NCBI GenBank assembly: GCA_964567435.1
Contig: CAZMMQ010000010.1
Coordinates: forward strand, 24,233-88,232
Direction of reading: 5' to 3'
DNA length: 64,000 nucleotides
From: RFSX01 sp964567435
Lineage (GTDB): Bacteria > Bacteroidota > Bacteroidia > Chitinophagales > Saprospiraceae
The translations under genes and the position numbers were made by a program. This document shows positions 1-9,865 of the stretch, piece after piece. The notes under the pieces are model-generated. The model was given only the letters and a program-made list of their open reading frames with translations, was not told the DNA's origin and did no database searches. Position 1 is the stretch's first letter. Each line of letters begins with the position of its first letter.

Positions 1-1
1 A

Positions 2-730
2 ACCACACTCATATTGGAGATGACTGGATGGTTTGGGTATGGTACTAAATTGCCTGAGGTAGCAAGAAAAATTATCGAAAATTATACGGAAGAGGAAGAC
101 AGGAAAAGAACTGCCAAGCAGAAGAAAGATCTCATCATACAAGCAGTTTCAGGTATATTACTAATCATTGCATTAGCGACACATATTGCTTCTGTTGGAT
201 TGATAGGATTGGCATTGATTATCATTCAGACAGCCTTCATGGGCATCACGGAAGAACATTCATTGGGTAAGGCATTTGAAGAAGCCCTCCCATTTACTTC
301 TTTACTTGCGGTCTTCTTTGTGATAGTGGCTATGATACATGATCAGCATCTATTTACTCCAATTATAGATTGGGCACTGAGCTTAGAGCCTTCACAACAA
401 CCATCAATGTTCTATTTAGCTAATGGCCTTCTATCAATGATTAGTGATAATGTATTTGTCGCCACTGTATATATGGGTGAAGTAGCTGCAGCCTTTGAAA
501 ATGGTGCTTTGACACAAGATCAATATGAAAAAATTGCTGTAGCTATTAACACAGGTACTAATCTACCTAGTGTGGCTACACCGAACGGACAAGCAGCGTT
601 TTTATTTTTATTGACATCAGCAATTGCGCCATTGATCAATTTATCTTATATGAGAATGGTCATAATGGCTTTCCCATATACGATAGTTCTCGGAGTAGTT
701 GGATACTTGGGTGTTCAATTTATGCTTTAG
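2..730 (+). CDS. nhaB: Na+/H+ antiporter NhaB, C-terminal part
   Basis: This is the C-terminal end of a sodium/proton antiporter of the NhaB family, an inner-membrane protein that exports Na+ in exchange for protons. The reading frame is open to the left edge, so the start lies outside the window; about 242 residues are visible of a family length near 500. It shows several hydrophobic segments and the very conserved NhaB stretch beginning ISDNVFVATVY and continuing to AINTGTNLPSVATPNGQAAF, with the buried aspartate of SDN. The identification rests on recall of the E. coli family sequence and is strong. The gene is followed by a 33-bp gap and then dusB on the same strand. Confidence 0.93.
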   Translation, partial: TTLILEMTGWFGYGTKLPEVARKIIENYTEEEDRKRTAKQKKDLIIQAVSGILLIIALATHIASVGLIGLALIIIQTAFMGITEEHSLGKAFEEALPFTSLLAVFFVIVAMIHDQHLFTPIIDWALSLEPSQQPSMFYLANGLLSMISDNVFVATVYMGEVAAAFENGALTQDQYEKIAVAINTGTNLPSVATPNGQAAFLFLLTSAIAPLINLSYMRMVIMAFPYTIVLGVVGYLGVQFML

Positions 731-751
731 ACACGTAAGCGAAATACCCTT

Positions 752-759
752 TACCTTTG
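752..759 (+). promoter_or_regulatory. -7 promoter box (TACCTTTG) for dusB
   Basis: The box matches the Bacteroidota sigma-A -7 consensus TAnnTTTG. It ends only 4 bases before the dusB ATG at 764, so transcription would start at or next to the start codon, giving a leaderless or nearly leaderless message. A TTTAG at 726-730 lies 21 bases upstream and could serve as a poor -33 element. Inference from consensus only. Confidence 0.45.
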
Positions 760-763
760 TGTT

Positions 764-1765
764 ATGGTACGAATTGGTGATTTAGAATTAGGTAAATTTC
801 CACTATTGTTGGCTCCCATGGAGGATGTCAGCGATCCGCCTTTCAGAGCACTTTGCAAAAAGCAAGGTTGTGATATGATGTATACAGAATTTATTTCTGT
901 AGAAGGTCTTATTAGAGATGCTCATAAAAGTGTTCAGAAGTTAGATATCTATGATGAAGAAAGACCGGTAGGTATTCAGATTTTTGGAGCTAAGTTGGAA
1001 TCCATGCAGCGGGCAGCTGAGATTGTAGAGGAAGCCAAGCCGGAGGTGTTAGATATCAATTATGGCTGTCCTGTCAAAAAGGTGGTTTGCAGAATGGCAG
1101 GTGCCGGCATATTACAGGATATCCCTCGTATGATAAAGCTGACAAAGGCCATAGTAGATAGTACCAATTTACCAGTGACTGTCAAGACAAGATTAGGTTG
1201 GGATGATAATACCATCTATATCGAGGAGGTCGCAGAACGATTACAAGATGTTGGAATCAAAGCATTATCTATCCATGGTAGAACAAGAAAGCAGATGTAT
1301 AAAGGCGAGGCGGATTGGACCTGTATTGGTAACATCAAAAATAACCCTCGCATTCACATACCAATCTTTGGAAATGGAGATATCAATAGTCCACAGAAAG
1401 CCTTAGAATATAAAAACAGATATGGTGTAGACGGGATAATGATAGGTCGCGCTAGCATTGGTAACCCATGGATATTCAAACAAGTAAAAGCCTATCTGGA
1501 GGATGGCTCGATCATAGAGCCACCAACCTTAGAAGAAAGGGTAGCCGCTGCTAGGGAGCACTTAGATAAATCTATAGAATGGAAAGGAGAACGCTTGGGT
1601 ATCCTAGAGATGAGAAGACATTACACCAATTACTTCCGTGGTCTTAGAGGCGTTAAGCATTTTAGATCTAAATTAGTCACGGAGTATGATCCATCTGTAT
1701 TGCATCAAATATTGGATGAGCTTCTTCACTATTATTCACAACCAGAAATAATCGAAGTTCAATAA
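764..1765 (+). CDS. dusB: tRNA-dihydrouridine synthase DusB
   Basis: This FMN-dependent enzyme reduces uridine to dihydrouridine in the D-loop of tRNAs. The 333-residue length is normal. The TIM-barrel start APMEDVSDPPFRALC, the active-site cysteine in NYGCPVKKV (about residue 103), the KTRLGWD strand, the HGRTR motif and the FMN-phosphate segment GIMIGRASIGNPW are all present. The ATG at 764 is directly preceded by a promoter-like box. Its stop codon overlaps the next start by one base (TAATG), so it is translationally coupled to the CCA-adding enzyme: two tRNA-maturation genes in one operon. Assignment to DusB rather than another Dus subtype is by overall resemblance. Confidence 0.93.
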   Translation: MVRIGDLELGKFPLLLAPMEDVSDPPFRALCKKQGCDMMYTEFISVEGLIRDAHKSVQKLDIYDEERPVGIQIFGAKLESMQRAAEIVEEAKPEVLDINYGCPVKKVVCRMAGAGILQDIPRMIKLTKAIVDSTNLPVTVKTRLGWDDNTIYIEEVAERLQDVGIKALSIHGRTRKQMYKGEADWTCIGNIKNNPRIHIPIFGNGDINSPQKALEYKNRYGVDGIMIGRASIGNPWIFKQVKAYLEDGSIIEPPTLEERVAAAREHLDKSIEWKGERLGILEMRRHYTNYFRGLRGVKHFRSKLVTEYDPSVLHQILDELLHYYSQPEIIEVQ

Positions 1766-3183
1766 TGGAATTCTTCTTTTATGAGGATGAATTACCTGTA
1801 GTTAAGCTTATAGGTGAAGTAGGAGATGAGTTAGGGTTTCCCACCTATGTTGTTGGTGGCTTTGTAAGAGACAGACTAATCAATAGACCAACAAAAGATA
1901 TAGATGTGGTCTGTGTGGGCGATGGCCCAATTTTAGCTAATAGGGTAGCCGAAAGATTAGGTATCAACTCTGGTGTACATATATTTAAGCGGTTTGGCAC
2001 AGCCATGATTAAGTATCATAGTTTTGAGATAGAATTCGTAGGTGCTAGAAAAGAATCATATCAGAGTGACTCCCGTAAGCCGGACGTAGTACCAGGCACA
2101 CTAGAAGATGATCAGAATAGGAGAGACTTTACAATTAATGCCTTGGCTGTAAGTTTGAATAAGCAATCCTTCGGAGAACTTTTGGATCCATTCGATGGTG
2201 TCGATGATATACAAAGAAAATTAATAAAAACACCTTTAGAACCGGGAAAGACCTTCTCTGATGATCCATTGCGAATGATGCGAGCAATCCGGTTTGCAAC
2301 CCAACTGGATTATGATATAGATGATGTGACATTCAATGGTATCAAAGAGTATAGCCCCAGATTAGAGATCATCTCAATGGAACGCATCATTACTGAGCTC
2401 AATAAAATTATATTGTCACCTATTCCATCCAAAGGGATAGACTTAATGTCTGAAGCTGGTCTTCTTGAGCAGGTATTACCAGAAATGGAGAAACTGAGAG
2501 GCATAGAGGTGAGGCAAGGTCTAGCGCATAAGGATAATTATTATCATACCTTACAGGTTCTGGATAACCTGTCAATGTATACAGAAGACCTATGGCTGAG
2601 ATGGTCTGCTATTCTACATGATATAGCTAAGCCACCTACCAAAAGATTCCTTCCTGGACAAGGTTGGACCTTTCATGGCCATGAAGTGGTAGGAGCTAGA
2701 TGGGTGCCCAAAATTTTCAAAAGATTAAAATTGCCTCTTGATTCTAAGATGAAGTACGTCCAGAAATTAGTTCGGCTTCATCTGCGACCAATTTCACTAA
2801 CCAAAGAAGATATAACTGATTCGGCTATGCGTCGTCTTTTGTTTGATGCAGGTGATGATATAGATGATTTGATGTTATTGTGTAAAGCTGATATTACTTC
2901 AAAGAATGAAGCCAAGGTCAAGCGTATTAAGCAAAACTACGAGATAGTTAGCCAAAAACTCAAAGAGGTAGAAGAGAAGGATAAAATTAGGAATTGGCAA
3001 CCACCAATTACTGGAGAGATTATTATGAATACTTTCGGTATAAAACCAAGCAAAGAGGTAGGAGTTATTAAGGATAGCATCCGAGAAGCTATATTAGATG
3101 GTAAAATATCGAATGATTATGACGCTGCTTATTCCTATATGCTTGAGCAGGGAAAAAAACTAGGATTAAGTCTTCAAGCCTGA
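1765..3183 (+). CDS. cca: CCA tRNA nucleotidyltransferase with HD domain
   Basis: This class II nucleotidyltransferase adds or repairs the 3' CCA end of tRNAs. The 472-residue protein shows the GGFVRD head motif with the metal-binding DxD in KDIDVVC (residues about 29-50), the RRDFTINALA motif (about 118), the second-domain RMMRAIRFA segment, and a C-terminal HD-type phosphohydrolase domain with ILHDIAKPPT and HGHEVVGA. Bacterial CCA enzymes with an HD domain are known, and are typical of Bacteroidota. A role as poly(A) polymerase is the main alternative in this superfamily, but the lack of a basic tail and the linkage to dusB favour CCA addition. tRNA-Arg in this window has no encoded CCA, consistent with need for the enzyme. 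It abuts the convergent next gene with no gap. Confidence 0.88.
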   Translation: MEFFFYEDELPVVKLIGEVGDELGFPTYVVGGFVRDRLINRPTKDIDVVCVGDGPILANRVAERLGINSGVHIFKRFGTAMIKYHSFEIEFVGARKESYQSDSRKPDVVPGTLEDDQNRRDFTINALAVSLNKQSFGELLDPFDGVDDIQRKLIKTPLEPGKTFSDDPLRMMRAIRFATQLDYDIDDVTFNGIKEYSPRLEIISMERIITELNKIILSPIPSKGIDLMSEAGLLEQVLPEMEKLRGIEVRQGLAHKDNYYHTLQVLDNLSMYTEDLWLRWSAILHDIAKPPTKRFLPGQGWTFHGHEVVGARWVPKIFKRLKLPLDSKMKYVQKLVRLHLRPISLTKEDITDSAMRRLLFDAGDDIDDLMLLCKADITSKNEAKVKRIKQNYEIVSQKLKEVEEKDKIRNWQPPITGEIIMNTFGIKPSKEVGVIKDSIREAILDGKISNDYDAAYSYMLEQGKKLGLSLQA

Positions 3184-5787
3184 TTAAAACTCAACCTTCA
3201 TTCTTACTCTAAACCCTAACCCTTTGACATTAAATAGGTTTTCTACATTTGGATTATCAAGATAGGTAGCTCTTTGTACAAGGTCAAACCTTAAAAATCG
3301 AAGTATATTATAAATGCCAAATCCGTATTCAATATATGGCGTACTACCCAATAAAGGATAAGTAAATGATTGACCATTAGCATTGGTATTATATTGGATA
3401 AGATCTGGATTCAAATTTGGGTTGTGCTTATCAGAGAGGCCACCCCATACAATTTTCGCATGCAGGATTTCCTTTAGATTCAATTTTTTAATGAATGGAA
3501 TTCTGTTAATGATATATCCATCAAAAAAATGTTGCCAAGAGAATCTGACATATCTATCAGTTGTAAATTCCAAGAAATTCATTGTATTGAACGAATTTGG
3601 TTGGAATGAAAACGATTGATTGGCTCTTGGTATATATAATAAAATAAAAGGCAGATTATCTTCTGCAAATACAGCACCGACCTCTAATTCGGTTAAAGAT
3701 CTTCCAACGATGGACAATGGAATTCTCTTCTTTAGGATCAGTGCCAATTTATGATAAGAAAAGTCACCACCTAATATACCTTTGAATGCGCCTCTATAAC
3801 TAAATTGCAATCTTGGTACATTATCTATTACTGGTAATCTTTTTTTTCGACCTTGCAAGAAAGTTGCATTTGGCGAATATTCTGCGGAGAAGCTGACTTC
3901 AGATGTATGTACATCAGGTATTGTAGCTAATTCACCATTTCTGAATGCTTCAAATTCTAAAGTACCATACTCATATGCTTGACGTCTGATGTTATCAAGT
4001 CCAATCTTATAAAAACCAAAATCTGTGTCATTGAAGTACTCAATTGTGTACTTATCCATGAATAGCATTTGATTGGCCTCGCCCCTTCTAATGGAGGTTA
4101 GGAAATTATCTGCTTCTATAAACTCTAGTTGTAATCCAGGAAAAATAACATCATGTGTGTATGATGCTTGTATGAATTTTTTTGGATTCTTACGCCAGTC
4201 AGGAGTTAGAGAATAAGTAAAAGCACCTTGATACTTGAATTGCTTATCCCTTAATCCATAAGCGGCATATCCTTCTAACTGGTACTTAGACGAATGAGAG
4301 TGAGATGTCTCTCCTCCAAACCTAAATCTCCAGCCTTCCACATCATTATTACTGACGAATGCACCTAAATCTCCAATATCAAAATGTCCAGCAGGTATGT
4401 ATCCAGTTGCTACTATTTTCGAGGCTAATACAAATCTTTTGTAAGTAGGCACTGTGACCAGTGTATCTATCATTTTATAGATGCCAGCCTCCTTTTGTGT
4501 TAACTCTGCAATTCTATTCTCTACCCAGTAATCCTCACCCTTTTCAAATGCATCCTTGGCTTCAATTACATCCCCAAGTCCTTTAAAATTCTCTTGATCT
4601 GGTTGTTCAAAATCGTATTCATCGTAAGTGTTTTTTCGACGTGCATATATGCCAATACCTCCCTCAGCAATGGACATGTCCAAAGTGAGTTCATCTTTAT
4701 TTAAGATATATACCCCATCTATCGATTGATACTCTTGGATGACTTTAAGTCCACGTACAAAGTTAAGTGCCACATCTTTAGTGATTCCTAGCTCAGCCTT
4801 CAATACAGTATACTTATCATCATTAGATATGTACAAGTCACCAGTGAAGCCTATAAAAGTTTTGTTCCTTGGTATGAATGACAATCTTATTGCATTGATA
4901 TTATTGACATCCAATGTGTCTGTTATATAATATCTATAGTAATTGACACCCCAAGGGGCTAATGGACTTAGGAAGTCATTGTCAAGGATATTTATATTGT
5001 TTTCATATATATCAATGTCATCATAGAGTAAGTCAATAGCACCAGTAATAGTATGGTCATCTATGGCATCATCGAACTTTGTCATCTTAATAGCATGCCG
5101 TCTCTCTTTTTCTTTCTTGGGATTATTTTGGTAATAACTTGATGATAAGGTCTCTCTTATAAATAAAGGGAGGTAGACTCTACCATTGACATCTGACGTA
5201 TCTAAGTAATTCCAAAGGAACTTGAAATTCTTAAATTGCTTTCTTGACTTAAATTCGTCAGTGATATTATTGAGGTCAATTTCTATTTTCTCATGTTTGT
5301 CATAGCTATAGAATTCTTGATTTTCTAGCTTGTTTCTGTCTTTATTCTCTATGACCTTTTTGATGAGTTCTACAGCTGGATTATTCTTTTTTCGATATCT
5401 CTGTTTCTTAGCTGTGATGGTCACTTCTTGTCCTACGATACCTTCTTCCTCTAAATAAAAATCCAATTTGTTTCTAGACTCTTGAGAGATAAGTTTAATC
5501 TCTGTTTTGTAGCCGACAAATGAGGCCATTAGTGTGTCAGATGGATTTTTTGTTTTGATCAGATACTGTCCATCAAGATCCGTAGATGCACCAACGTAGG
5601 TTCCTTTAAAAGTGACATCCACAAAGGGGAGTGGTTGATTTGTCTTAGCATCAAATACGCGACCTTTTACAACTGTTAAGTCCTGTGTAGTGGCCCATTG
5701 ACTAATACCTAGCAAGAAAGTCAGAATGGATATTCTAATGAAATTTCTCAAGTCTCTGTTCTTTTTAATAATGATAGGTCTATACAA
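3184..5787 (-). CDS. DUF5686 / carboxypeptidase-regulatory-like outer membrane protein
   Basis: This is a large envelope protein of the DUF5686 family. A basic N-terminus and hydrophobic segment (about residues 16-34) look like a signal peptide ending near WATTQ. Residues about 37-115 form a carboxypeptidase regulatory-like beta-sandwich (KGRVFDAKTNQPLPFVDV, TDLDGQY, DTLMASFVGY), as in TonB-dependent receptors. The remaining 750 residues hold the DUF5686 region, rich in aromatic beta-strand patterns and ending in MKVEF, a typical outer-membrane barrel C-terminus. The function of the family is not known to me; outer-membrane location is inferred. The stop codon is immediately next to the CCA gene stop (convergent). 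A minus-strand TACCTTTG box lies 25 bases upstream. Confidence 0.82.
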   Translation of the reverse strand: MYRPIIIKKNRDLRNFIRISILTFLLGISQWATTQDLTVVKGRVFDAKTNQPLPFVDVTFKGTYVGASTDLDGQYLIKTKNPSDTLMASFVGYKTEIKLISQESRNKLDFYLEEEGIVGQEVTITAKKQRYRKKNNPAVELIKKVIENKDRNKLENQEFYSYDKHEKIEIDLNNITDEFKSRKQFKNFKFLWNYLDTSDVNGRVYLPLFIRETLSSSYYQNNPKKEKERRHAIKMTKFDDAIDDHTITGAIDLLYDDIDIYENNINILDNDFLSPLAPWGVNYYRYYITDTLDVNNINAIRLSFIPRNKTFIGFTGDLYISNDDKYTVLKAELGITKDVALNFVRGLKVIQEYQSIDGVYILNKDELTLDMSIAEGGIGIYARRKNTYDEYDFEQPDQENFKGLGDVIEAKDAFEKGEDYWVENRIAELTQKEAGIYKMIDTLVTVPTYKRFVLASKIVATGYIPAGHFDIGDLGAFVSNNDVEGWRFRFGGETSHSHSSKYQLEGYAAYGLRDKQFKYQGAFTYSLTPDWRKNPKKFIQASYTHDVIFPGLQLEFIEADNFLTSIRRGEANQMLFMDKYTIEYFNDTDFGFYKIGLDNIRRQAYEYGTLEFEAFRNGELATIPDVHTSEVSFSAEYSPNATFLQGRKKRLPVIDNVPRLQFSYRGAFKGILGGDFSYHKLALILKKRIPLSIVGRSLTELEVGAVFAEDNLPFILLYIPRANQSFSFQPNSFNTMNFLEFTTDRYVRFSWQHFFDGYIINRIPFIKKLNLKEILHAKIVWGGLSDKHNPNLNPDLIQYNTNANGQSFTYPLLGSTPYIEYGFGIYNILRFLRFDLVQRATYLDNPNVENLFNVKGLGFRVRMKVEF

Positions 5788-5811
5788 TTATAACATAATA
5801 AACCTGGACAA

Positions 5812-5819
5812 CAAAGGTA
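5812..5819 (-). promoter_or_regulatory. -7 promoter box (TACCTTTG) for the DUF5686 gene
   Basis: On the minus strand this matches TAnnTTTG exactly and sits 25 bases from the ATG of the DUF5686 gene. No clear -33 element is seen. It forms a divergent promoter pair with the plus-strand box at 5848. Confidence 0.45.
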
Positions 5820-5847
5820 AAGAAAGTTATAGTCTAGAAGGAGATGC

Positions 5848-5855
5848 TACTTTTG
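5848..5855 (+). promoter_or_regulatory. -7 promoter box (TACTTTTG) for the symporter gene
   Basis: An exact TAnnTTTG match about 80 bases upstream of the symporter ATG. No clear -33 element. It is 29 bases from the oppositely directed box at 5812-5819, so the two genes probably share a control region. Confidence 0.4.
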
Positions 5856-5936
5856 CGTTACCACGATGTATTATTAGGATATTAAGATGTGTAACGGTAT
5901 ATTGTTTCCTATCTTCACTTCAAATGAATAGTAGTA

Positions 5937-7691
5937 ATGGTCATACTTGATGATCTCGATAAATATGTAATAATTCTCTTTTTTTCCATTTCCTTATTTA
6001 TAGGAATATGGTCTGCGAGGCAATCAGGAAAAGATTCTACTTCTTTCTTTTTATCTGGTAGAAATATGCCTTGGTGGTTGTTAGGTATATCAATGGTAGC
6101 CACAACCTTTTCTGCTGATACACCTAATCTTGTTACAGATATTGTTAGAAAAGATGGAATCTCAGGAAATTGGGTATGGTGGTCATTTTTACTCACAGGT
6201 ATGTTAACAGTCTATGTATACTCAAAGCTATGGAGACGTACAGGTTTTGTTACTGACTTGGAATTCTATGAATTAAGATACAGCGGAAAAGCAGCTGCCT
6301 TCTTGAGGGTTTTTAGAGCATTCTATCTAGGGGTCATTTTTAATGTCCTTGTTATGGCAACAGTCTGTCTGGCAGGAATAAAAATAGGCAGTGTACTGTT
6401 AGGATTCACGCCTTATCAGACAATAATTGGAGCCTCCATTGTGACTGTTGTCTATGCTTCTATAGGAGGTCTTCGCGGTATAATTATGACTGATCTATTT
6501 CAGTTTGTATTGGCTATGATAGGTACGATATGGGCAGCATGGTATATTATTAATTTACCTCAAATTGGTGGTTTGGAGACCCTGCTCACACATACTAATG
6601 TTCAATCTAAATTAAATTTTGTTCCGGAGTGGGGCTCCCCTGAGCTCATTACACTTTTTATTATCCCATTGACGGTACAATGGTGGGCTTCATATTATCC
6701 GGGTGCGGAGCCTGGAGGGGGTGGATATATTGCTCAAAGAATGTTATCTGCCAAGAATGAATCCAATGCTCTTACTGCAACTTTACTATTTAATGTAGCT
6801 CATTATGCATTAAGACCATGGCCATGGATTTTGATAGCTTTGGCTTCATTGATCGTGTTTCCAGATTTGGACTCTATAAGGACAGCATTTCCGCATGTTG
6901 ATAGTTTGATCGTTAAAGATGATTTGGCCTATCCAGCAATGCTTTCGTTTCTTCCTGCGGGACTGCTTGGTGTGGTTGTAGCTTCTCTTATAGCTGCATT
7001 TATGTCGACGATTTCGACACACCTCAATTGGGGAGCCTCTTATGTTACAAATGATATTTACAAAAGGGTGATTAATCCGCAGGCCAATGAAAAGACACTT
7101 GTAAGAGTTGGCCGAATCACAACTGCAGTGACCATGATTATGGCAGCGGGCACTTCACTCTTTCTAGAGAACGCTGAGCAAGCCTTTCAGATAATAATAC
7201 TGTTAGGAGCAGGGACTGGACTCATTTTTATTTTGAGATGGTTCTGGTGGCGGATTAATGCCTATTCCGAGATAGCAGCCATGGTGGCATCTTTTATTAT
7301 TGCATTATTCTTGGCCAAGTCAGCGAGTGCAGAGCATCTTGATACCCATGTAAAATTATTAATTAATGTCGGTATCACTACAATGATATGGTTATTAGTA
7401 ACCTTTCTTACTCCTGCGACAGATCATAAAACATTGACAAATTTTTACAACAAAATTAGACCGGCTGGTTGGCATAGATTCCAATCTTCATCATTGATGT
7501 CAGATCATAATAATCATCGGTTAGGATCAGAGTTGCTGGCAGTTGTGACTTCAGTATTGTTAGTCTTTGCTACACTATTTGGGATTGGGTATTTGCTTTT
7601 TGGAGAATATATGGAAGCAGGAATATCATGCCTTTTGGTCATTGTAGCCATAATCATCATGCGTATCTTATGGCCTAAGGTGATCAGTTAG
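5937..7691 (+). CDS. Sodium:solute symporter (SSS family)
   Basis: This 584-residue inner-membrane protein is a sodium-driven solute symporter. It starts with a first helix, then the family hallmark FFLSGRNMPWWLLGISMVATTFSADTP (residues about 36-62), and shows around a dozen or more hydrophobic segments, including the GGLRGIIMTD and LIAAFMSTISTHLNWGASY motifs typical of SSS transporters. The ASISTHL/STHLNWG segment corresponds to the sodium-site region. The substrate (sugar, proline, sialic acid or other) cannot be told from sequence. The ATG at 5937 is chosen because the first hydrophobic helix follows directly. It overlaps the convergent apbE-like gene by 4 bases at the stops. Confidence 0.88.
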   Translation: MVILDDLDKYVIILFFSISLFIGIWSARQSGKDSTSFFLSGRNMPWWLLGISMVATTFSADTPNLVTDIVRKDGISGNWVWWSFLLTGMLTVYVYSKLWRRTGFVTDLEFYELRYSGKAAAFLRVFRAFYLGVIFNVLVMATVCLAGIKIGSVLLGFTPYQTIIGASIVTVVYASIGGLRGIIMTDLFQFVLAMIGTIWAAWYIINLPQIGGLETLLTHTNVQSKLNFVPEWGSPELITLFIIPLTVQWWASYYPGAEPGGGGYIAQRMLSAKNESNALTATLLFNVAHYALRPWPWILIALASLIVFPDLDSIRTAFPHVDSLIVKDDLAYPAMLSFLPAGLLGVVVASLIAAFMSTISTHLNWGASYVTNDIYKRVINPQANEKTLVRVGRITTAVTMIMAAGTSLFLENAEQAFQIIILLGAGTGLIFILRWFWWRINAYSEIAAMVASFIIALFLAKSASAEHLDTHVKLLINVGITTMIWLLVTFLTPATDHKTLTNFYNKIRPAGWHRFQSSSLMSDHNNHRLGSELLAVVTSVLLVFATLFGIGYLLFGEYMEAGISCLLVIVAIIIMRILWPKVIS

Positions 7692-8782
7692 TGAGTCTGG
7701 ATGAGTGGCTTGAAGCCCTTAGTTGCGGTATATACTATTTGTCCGTTTTCGTCTGAAGTAAAAAAACAGCCCTCAAGGTGCATTCTTTCATTTACATACA
7801 TTATTGCTCTTTCCATTCCCATGACCATACAGGCCGTAGCGACAGCATCTGCTTCCATGCAACTATTGGTGATGATGGAAACACCAAGTAACTCATTCTG
7901 TTCAGGATAACCTGTTTTGGGATTGAGTTGATGACCATATTTGCGATCTCCTATTGTATGAAAATTTCGATAGTTACCTGAGGAAGCCATGGAAGTATTG
8001 GTAAGATTAATAATCTCAGATATTTCATTTATAGCCGCTTCAGGTACAGGTTTATTAAGTCCAATTCTCCATGGTTGTCCGTTTGGATTCATACCTGTTG
8101 TAGATACTTCTCCTCCTATATCAACAAAAGAATTTTGAGCACCATTGGATTTTAGTAGTTTAATTATTTCGTCGACAGCATAGCCCTTCGCGATGGCGCT
8201 AAAATCTAGCTCTAACGATTCTGGTTTTAAGATAGTCATGCTGTCATTATCTGACTCTATTTGAATCCGTTCTAATCCAACTGTTGTTAATAATTTCTTG
8301 ATTTTAAAACTGTCAACCTGAGAGACTGCATTCTTTGGCGTATATCCGAATCCCCAATAATTGACAAGAGGCATTATAGTTGGATCAAAGTATCCATCAG
8401 TCTGTCGCCAAATATGTTGAGCTTTTTCATAATTTCGTTTGAAATGTATATCGGACGGTAGACTAATGCGTTGAAGTTTTACAAGTTGGCTGTTGCGAAG
8501 AACACTGACACTCTGTTGGATTTCTTGTGGATTGTTCATTTTGGAAATGACGGAGGTGTCTATATACGTCGATACGGATTGATTAATAGCGAAAAGTAGC
8601 GCATCTATTTTTTTTTGCAATCCTGATTGTGGAGAATCATGAGTCACATGGTAAGTTGTACCCATCGTTTTACCAGCCAATTTTGAGAAGGATCCAATTT
8701 TTTTTCTACTATTGGAGTCTTGTGTTTCTGGTTCTTTGCAGGTGTATAGGGTTAATGCCAATAACACTAAAGTGAACCTCAA
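7688..8782 (-). CDS. apbE: FAD:protein FMN transferase, ApbE family lipoprotein
   Basis: ApbE proteins transfer FMN from FAD to threonine of target proteins such as Na+-pumping NADH dehydrogenase subunits, in the periplasm. The 364-residue protein begins with a hydrophobic leader ending in LYTC, a plausible lipobox cysteine at residue 15, followed by a polar linker. The domain starts at KTMGTTYHV (about 40). The conserved DFSAIAKGYAVD segment (about 195), the DIGGEV strand, and the C-terminal ITNSCMEADAVATA with the metal-binding aspartate are all present. The length is close to that of characterised members. The targets are not visible in this window. Confidence 0.9.
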   Translation of the reverse strand: MRFTLVLLALTLYTCKEPETQDSNSRKKIGSFSKLAGKTMGTTYHVTHDSPQSGLQKKIDALLFAINQSVSTYIDTSVISKMNNPQEIQQSVSVLRNSQLVKLQRISLPSDIHFKRNYEKAQHIWRQTDGYFDPTIMPLVNYWGFGYTPKNAVSQVDSFKIKKLLTTVGLERIQIESDNDSMTILKPESLELDFSAIAKGYAVDEIIKLLKSNGAQNSFVDIGGEVSTTGMNPNGQPWRIGLNKPVPEAAINEISEIINLTNTSMASSGNYRNFHTIGDRKYGHQLNPKTGYPEQNELLGVSIITNSCMEADAVATACMVMGMERAIMYVNERMHLEGCFFTSDENGQIVYTATKGFKPLIQTH

Positions 8783-8865
8783 GTAAAATTTTTGGGTGAT
8801 GACACTAAGTTTTTAAATAACGGAACTGTATTTAAAGCATACCTCAATATAAACAGGCCTCTTGC

Positions 8866-9858
8866 TTACTCGAAGAAATTTCCATAATCCGAATCGCCTT
8901 CTCTTGTTCTGTATTCGGTCTCTCTTCTGGGCTCATTGAGGTCGAGAGTATTTTCAGATTCTTCTTTTCCTCCCAATAAGAGAAGTGTCGATTTCTTTTC
9001 ATATTCTTCAAGCATTTTAAGTCCTTTTTCTTCAAAAATGCCTTCCTGCAAATCTATGGATTGCATAAAGTCTGAAGACAACTCCATAAATCTTTCCATT
9101 TCTCCTACTTTGTTAGCGACATCGTCAGCAATTCCTTGCATAGCCTGGTCAAACATAGCTCTTTTGTCAGGATCACCTTTAATTATACTCATTGCAGATT
9201 TCATGGCAGAATGCGAAGCTCGTATCGCTTTTCTTTCCTGCTCTTTTACTCTGACTTGGTCTTTGGTATCTTCTAGTAAGATTTCAGAATTACTATACAT
9301 TTTGGTCAGTACACGATACAACACTGCTAACTTATTATGAAGGGCAACATACTTTTGATTTGTTTCCTTGAGTCTAGCTGCCTTACGCGTAGAGAGGACA
9401 AGTTGTTTTTCGTTGCCGACTTGCTTTGCTTTTCTTGCAATGGCTAAGTTCTGTTCTATCTCCTTATTATTATTAGCTAATTGGTTTTTAAGGTTTCTCA
9501 TTTGCCCTTTGAGATTACCTATTTGCTTACCCATCTTTTTCAGATTGCTCTGCAAGTCTGAGAGGTAATTCTTCAGTATACCCATAGGATCTATCGTGAC
9601 AAATATGCTGGTTATTTTACGCATCAAGCTTTGATACATGTAACGAATAAGGTTTCTGGTACGACCATCCAAGGCAGTAAGAATAAGCACACCGAGTACA
9701 CCGAAGATGGCAATCTTGCCTAATAAACCTCCTGCCAATAAAGCTTGGCCAAATTTAATACCTAGCCATGCGACTAGTCCTAGCATAGCGATTAGAAATA
9801 ATGCGCCTGTTTTACCTTCAGGTTTACTCCAAAATGATTTTGGTTGATTAGTAGCCAT
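8866..9858 (-). CDS. Membrane-anchored coiled-coil protein, PspA-like body
   Basis: I do not recognise a named family. The 330-residue protein has two adjacent N-terminal hydrophobic segments (about residues 17-38 and 44-62), a short basic stretch, then an almost uninterrupted charged coiled coil (about 85-300), and a polar acidic C-terminal tail. The helical layout, with a segment of many short-chain A/L residues (LAIARKAKQVGNEKQ), a following KAARLKETNQKY and later DQAMQGIADDVANKVGEMERF, resembles PspA/IM30 proteins, which coat and remodel membranes. PspA itself has no transmembrane helices, so this would be a tethered relative; that is inference. It lies 7 bases downstream of another coiled-coil gene on the same strand, surely one operon. 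Confidence 0.75.
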   Translation of the reverse strand: MATNQPKSFWSKPEGKTGALFLIAMLGLVAWLGIKFGQALLAGGLLGKIAIFGVLGVLILTALDGRTRNLIRYMYQSLMRKITSIFVTIDPMGILKNYLSDLQSNLKKMGKQIGNLKGQMRNLKNQLANNNKEIEQNLAIARKAKQVGNEKQLVLSTRKAARLKETNQKYVALHNKLAVLYRVLTKMYSNSEILLEDTKDQVRVKEQERKAIRASHSAMKSAMSIIKGDPDKRAMFDQAMQGIADDVANKVGEMERFMELSSDFMQSIDLQEGIFEEKGLKMLEEYEKKSTLLLLGGKEESENTLDLNEPRRETEYRTREGDSDYGNFFE

Positions 9859-9865
9859 TTACCAA

